A stretch of 24,470 bases of DNA, from the NCBI GenBank assembly GCA_964428905.1, contig CAYSAA010000208.1, positions 1 to 24,470 of the forward strand. Reading direction: 5' to 3'. The notes under the pieces were generated by a model. The model saw only the letters and a list, made by a program, of their open reading frames with translations. It was not told where the DNA came from and made no database searches. This DNA comes from CAYSAA01 sp964428905 (GTDB taxonomy: Bacteria > Atribacterota > Phoenicimicrobiia > Phoenicimicrobiales > Stramentimicrobiaceae). Shown piece by piece: positions 23,158-24,470 of the stretch. The translations under genes were made by a program, and so were the position numbers. Within the stretch, counting starts at the first letter, position 1, and each line of letters starts with the position of its first letter.

Positions 23158-24240
23158 TTAAAAAATTTCTTTTAAACATTTTGTAAAAGCCTGAGGGATG
23201 GGGTAACGATGCAATTCTTCTTTTTTAACCCAGCAAGCATACGATTCTGCCAGTTCAATGTTATCTTTTGTTTGGAACAGATAGAGAGATATTTCCCAAA
23301 ATTGATGTGTAAAGATATGGGATAATTTTTTTACCAGAATTGGCTTAGTTTTGAATTGTAAACCGAGTTCTTTTTGCATACTATCGCAAATATCATTCCC
23401 ATTAGGAAAAAGTGATTTACTTTCGATCGCGGGGAGTCCCCACATGTTTGCAAATACACCATTTTGGGGACGCTTGACTAAAAGGAACCTACTATTATTT
23501 TTAACAATTGCAATTTCCATCAAGATATTCTTTCGAGGCTTTCTTTTTTTCTTGATGGGTAATAACTCTTGCTTCATATTCGTAGCGGCATTACAATATG
23601 TGTTTACTGGACACTGTTGACAATTAGGTTTTTTAGGAGAACATAAGGTAGCACCGATCTCCATTAAGGCTTGATTAAATTCACCAGGATTGTTTTCCGG
23701 GATCATTTGATAGATTTTTTCCTTGATTCTTTTAATCGTTTTAGGTTTATTTATATCTTCAGTAAGGAAAAAAATACGAGAAATAACCCGTTTAACGTTA
23801 CCGTCAATAGCTGGTATGGCGTGATTAAAGGAAATACTGACGATTGCACCGGCAGTATAAGGTCCGATACCAGGCAAGTTAACAATTTGTTTGTAGTTGC
23901 TGGGGAAAGAACCTTGGTAATCTTTATTAATAATTTTGGCAGCTTGATGTATATTTATGGCCCGCCTGTAATAGCCCAATCCTTGCCAGTAGCAGAGTAT
24001 ATCTTGTGTATCAGATAAAGCAAGGCAATGAATAGTTGGAAACCTTTTAATAAAAGCAGAAAAATATTTTATGACTGTAGCTACACGTGTTTGTTGGAGC
24101 ATGATTTCAGAAATCCATACAAAATAAGGATTATTACTTTCTCTCCAGGGAAGAGAACGTGCATTTTTTCTGTACCAGTCCAAGCAATTTTTTTGAAATT
24201 GAGGAATGAATAAAGGTGAAAATTTATTGCTATCTTCCAT
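23158..24240 (-). CDS. mutY: A/G-specific adenine DNA glycosylase
   Basis: Removes adenine mispaired with 8-oxoguanine. The 360 residues are normal length. The HhH-GPD catalytic domain (about 15-225) has LPWR, WISEIMLQQTRV with catalytic Glu45, GLGYYRRA, the helix-hairpin-helix LPGIGPYTAGAI (122-133) and catalytic Asp146 in IDGNV. The iron-sulfur loop is C-x6-C-x2-C-x5-C (Cys200, 207, 210, 216). A C-terminal NUDIX-like domain (about 235-358) ends recognition of 8-oxoG with the HIFTH segment, as in Geobacillus MutY. The ATG at 24240 has no strong ribosome site, but family alignment supports it. EFR1 lies 114 bases downstream on the same strand. Confidence 0.95.
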   Translation of the reverse strand: MEDSNKFSPLFIPQFQKNCLDWYRKNARSLPWRESNNPYFVWISEIMLQQTRVATVIKYFSAFIKRFPTIHCLALSDTQDILCYWQGLGYYRRAINIHQAAKIINKDYQGSFPSNYKQIVNLPGIGPYTAGAIVSISFNHAIPAIDGNVKRVISRIFFLTEDINKPKTIKRIKEKIYQMIPENNPGEFNQALMEIGATLCSPKKPNCQQCPVNTYCNAATNMKQELLPIKKKRKPRKNILMEIAIVKNNSRFLLVKRPQNGVFANMWGLPAIESKSLFPNGNDICDSMQKELGLQFKTKPILVKKLSHIFTHQFWEISLYLFQTKDNIELAESYACWVKKEELHRYPIPQAFTKCLKEIF

Positions 24241-24296
24241 TGTATTGCAAATCCAATTGTAGTATTAAAATAAAAATTATAACTCTTACTTTGGCT

Positions 24297-24326
24297 ATTA
24301 TAGCGTATATGTTAAAATTTTGGTAA
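24297..24326 (-). promoter_or_regulatory. candidate mutY promoter
   Basis: Read on the minus strand, TTACCA (24326-24321), an 18-base spacer, then a perfect TATAAT (24302-24297). This predicts a leader of about 50 bases before mutY. Confidence 0.5.
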
Positions 24327-24333
24327 GATAAAT

Positions 24334-24398
24334 TTATTTAACCATGAAAAACCACCTTCTTAGAAAGTGGTAATGGTTAAATAAAATGGTTTTACCAT
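24334..24398. repeat. nested palindromes upstream of mutY
   Basis: Arms TTATTTAACCAT (24334-24345) and ATGGTTAAATAA (24373-24384) are a perfect 12-base inverted repeat enclosing a second stem built on CCAC/GTGG. Immediately after lies a smaller ATGGT-TTT-ACCAT hairpin (24386-24398) that reuses the ACCAT/ATGGT motif and is followed by an A-run, which on the minus strand is a T-run in front of the stem. It may be a terminator for a gene beyond the window edge or an intergenic repeat unit. No gene is seen from 24241 to 24470. Confidence 0.5.
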
Positions 24399-24470
24399 AA
24401 AAAAGATTAAGATAAGCCATAGGATCATTTTTTACCTGAAGTCCAAAGCAGGCAGTTGTATTGCTTAGAA

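Noticed and set aside
1..24470. CRISPR arrays, tRNA or rRNA genes, transposases, phage or plasmid genes
   Set aside because: No regularly spaced repeats, cloverleaf sequences, rRNA segments or mobility genes were seen on either strand.

Overview
The window is AT-rich, densely packed bacterial DNA. It carries strong Shine-Dalgarno sites, an oxygen-sensitive-looking gene set (aldehyde:ferredoxin oxidoreductase, Fe-S dehydratases, a flavodoxin/ferredoxin protein), two complete TRAP transporters and a T-box riboswitch. This suggests an anaerobic, fermentative, probably uncultured bacterium of a Firmicutes- or Atribacterota-like kind. The phylum is inference only; no marker gene is present.

Layout. 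(1) 1-8255, plus strand: branched-chain amino acid operon ilvB (5'-truncated by the window edge), ilvN, leuA, a Leptospira-type citramalate synthase (cimA), leuC, leuD, leuB. ilvC is not between ilvN and leuA. (2) 8415-10261: small membrane protein (DUF456), SAM methyltransferase, CGGC-domain cysteine protein. (3) 10385-17158: consensus-like promoter and about 300 nt leader, then iron-type alcohol dehydrogenase, tungsten-type aldehyde oxidoreductase and a first TRAP transporter (dctP-dctQ-dctM). (4) 17176-22216: promoter, T-box leader with an isoleucine-like specifier (AUU) and terminator, a possible 19-residue ORF, a second TRAP transporter, then ilvD, ended by a terminator lying inside the convergent neighbour. 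(5) 22225-24240, minus strand: EFR1-type flavodoxin/ferredoxin protein and mutY.

How it fits together. CimA condenses pyruvate with acetyl-CoA; LeuCD and the unusual LeuB can turn citramalate into 2-oxobutyrate; IlvBN and IlvD (plus an IlvC encoded elsewhere) then make isoleucine and valine, while LeuA-LeuCD-LeuB makes leucine. The final dehydratase gene, ilvD, sits apart from this operon, behind a TRAP transporter whose leader is an apparent tRNA-Ile-sensing T-box. The most interesting hypothesis is that this TRAP system imports a branched-chain precursor, such as a 2-oxo or 2-hydroxy acid, and is induced when charged tRNA-Ile runs short. The first TRAP transporter sits with an alcohol/aldehyde oxidation pair and looks catabolic. 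Both TRAP operons carry a long hairpin between dctP and dctQ.
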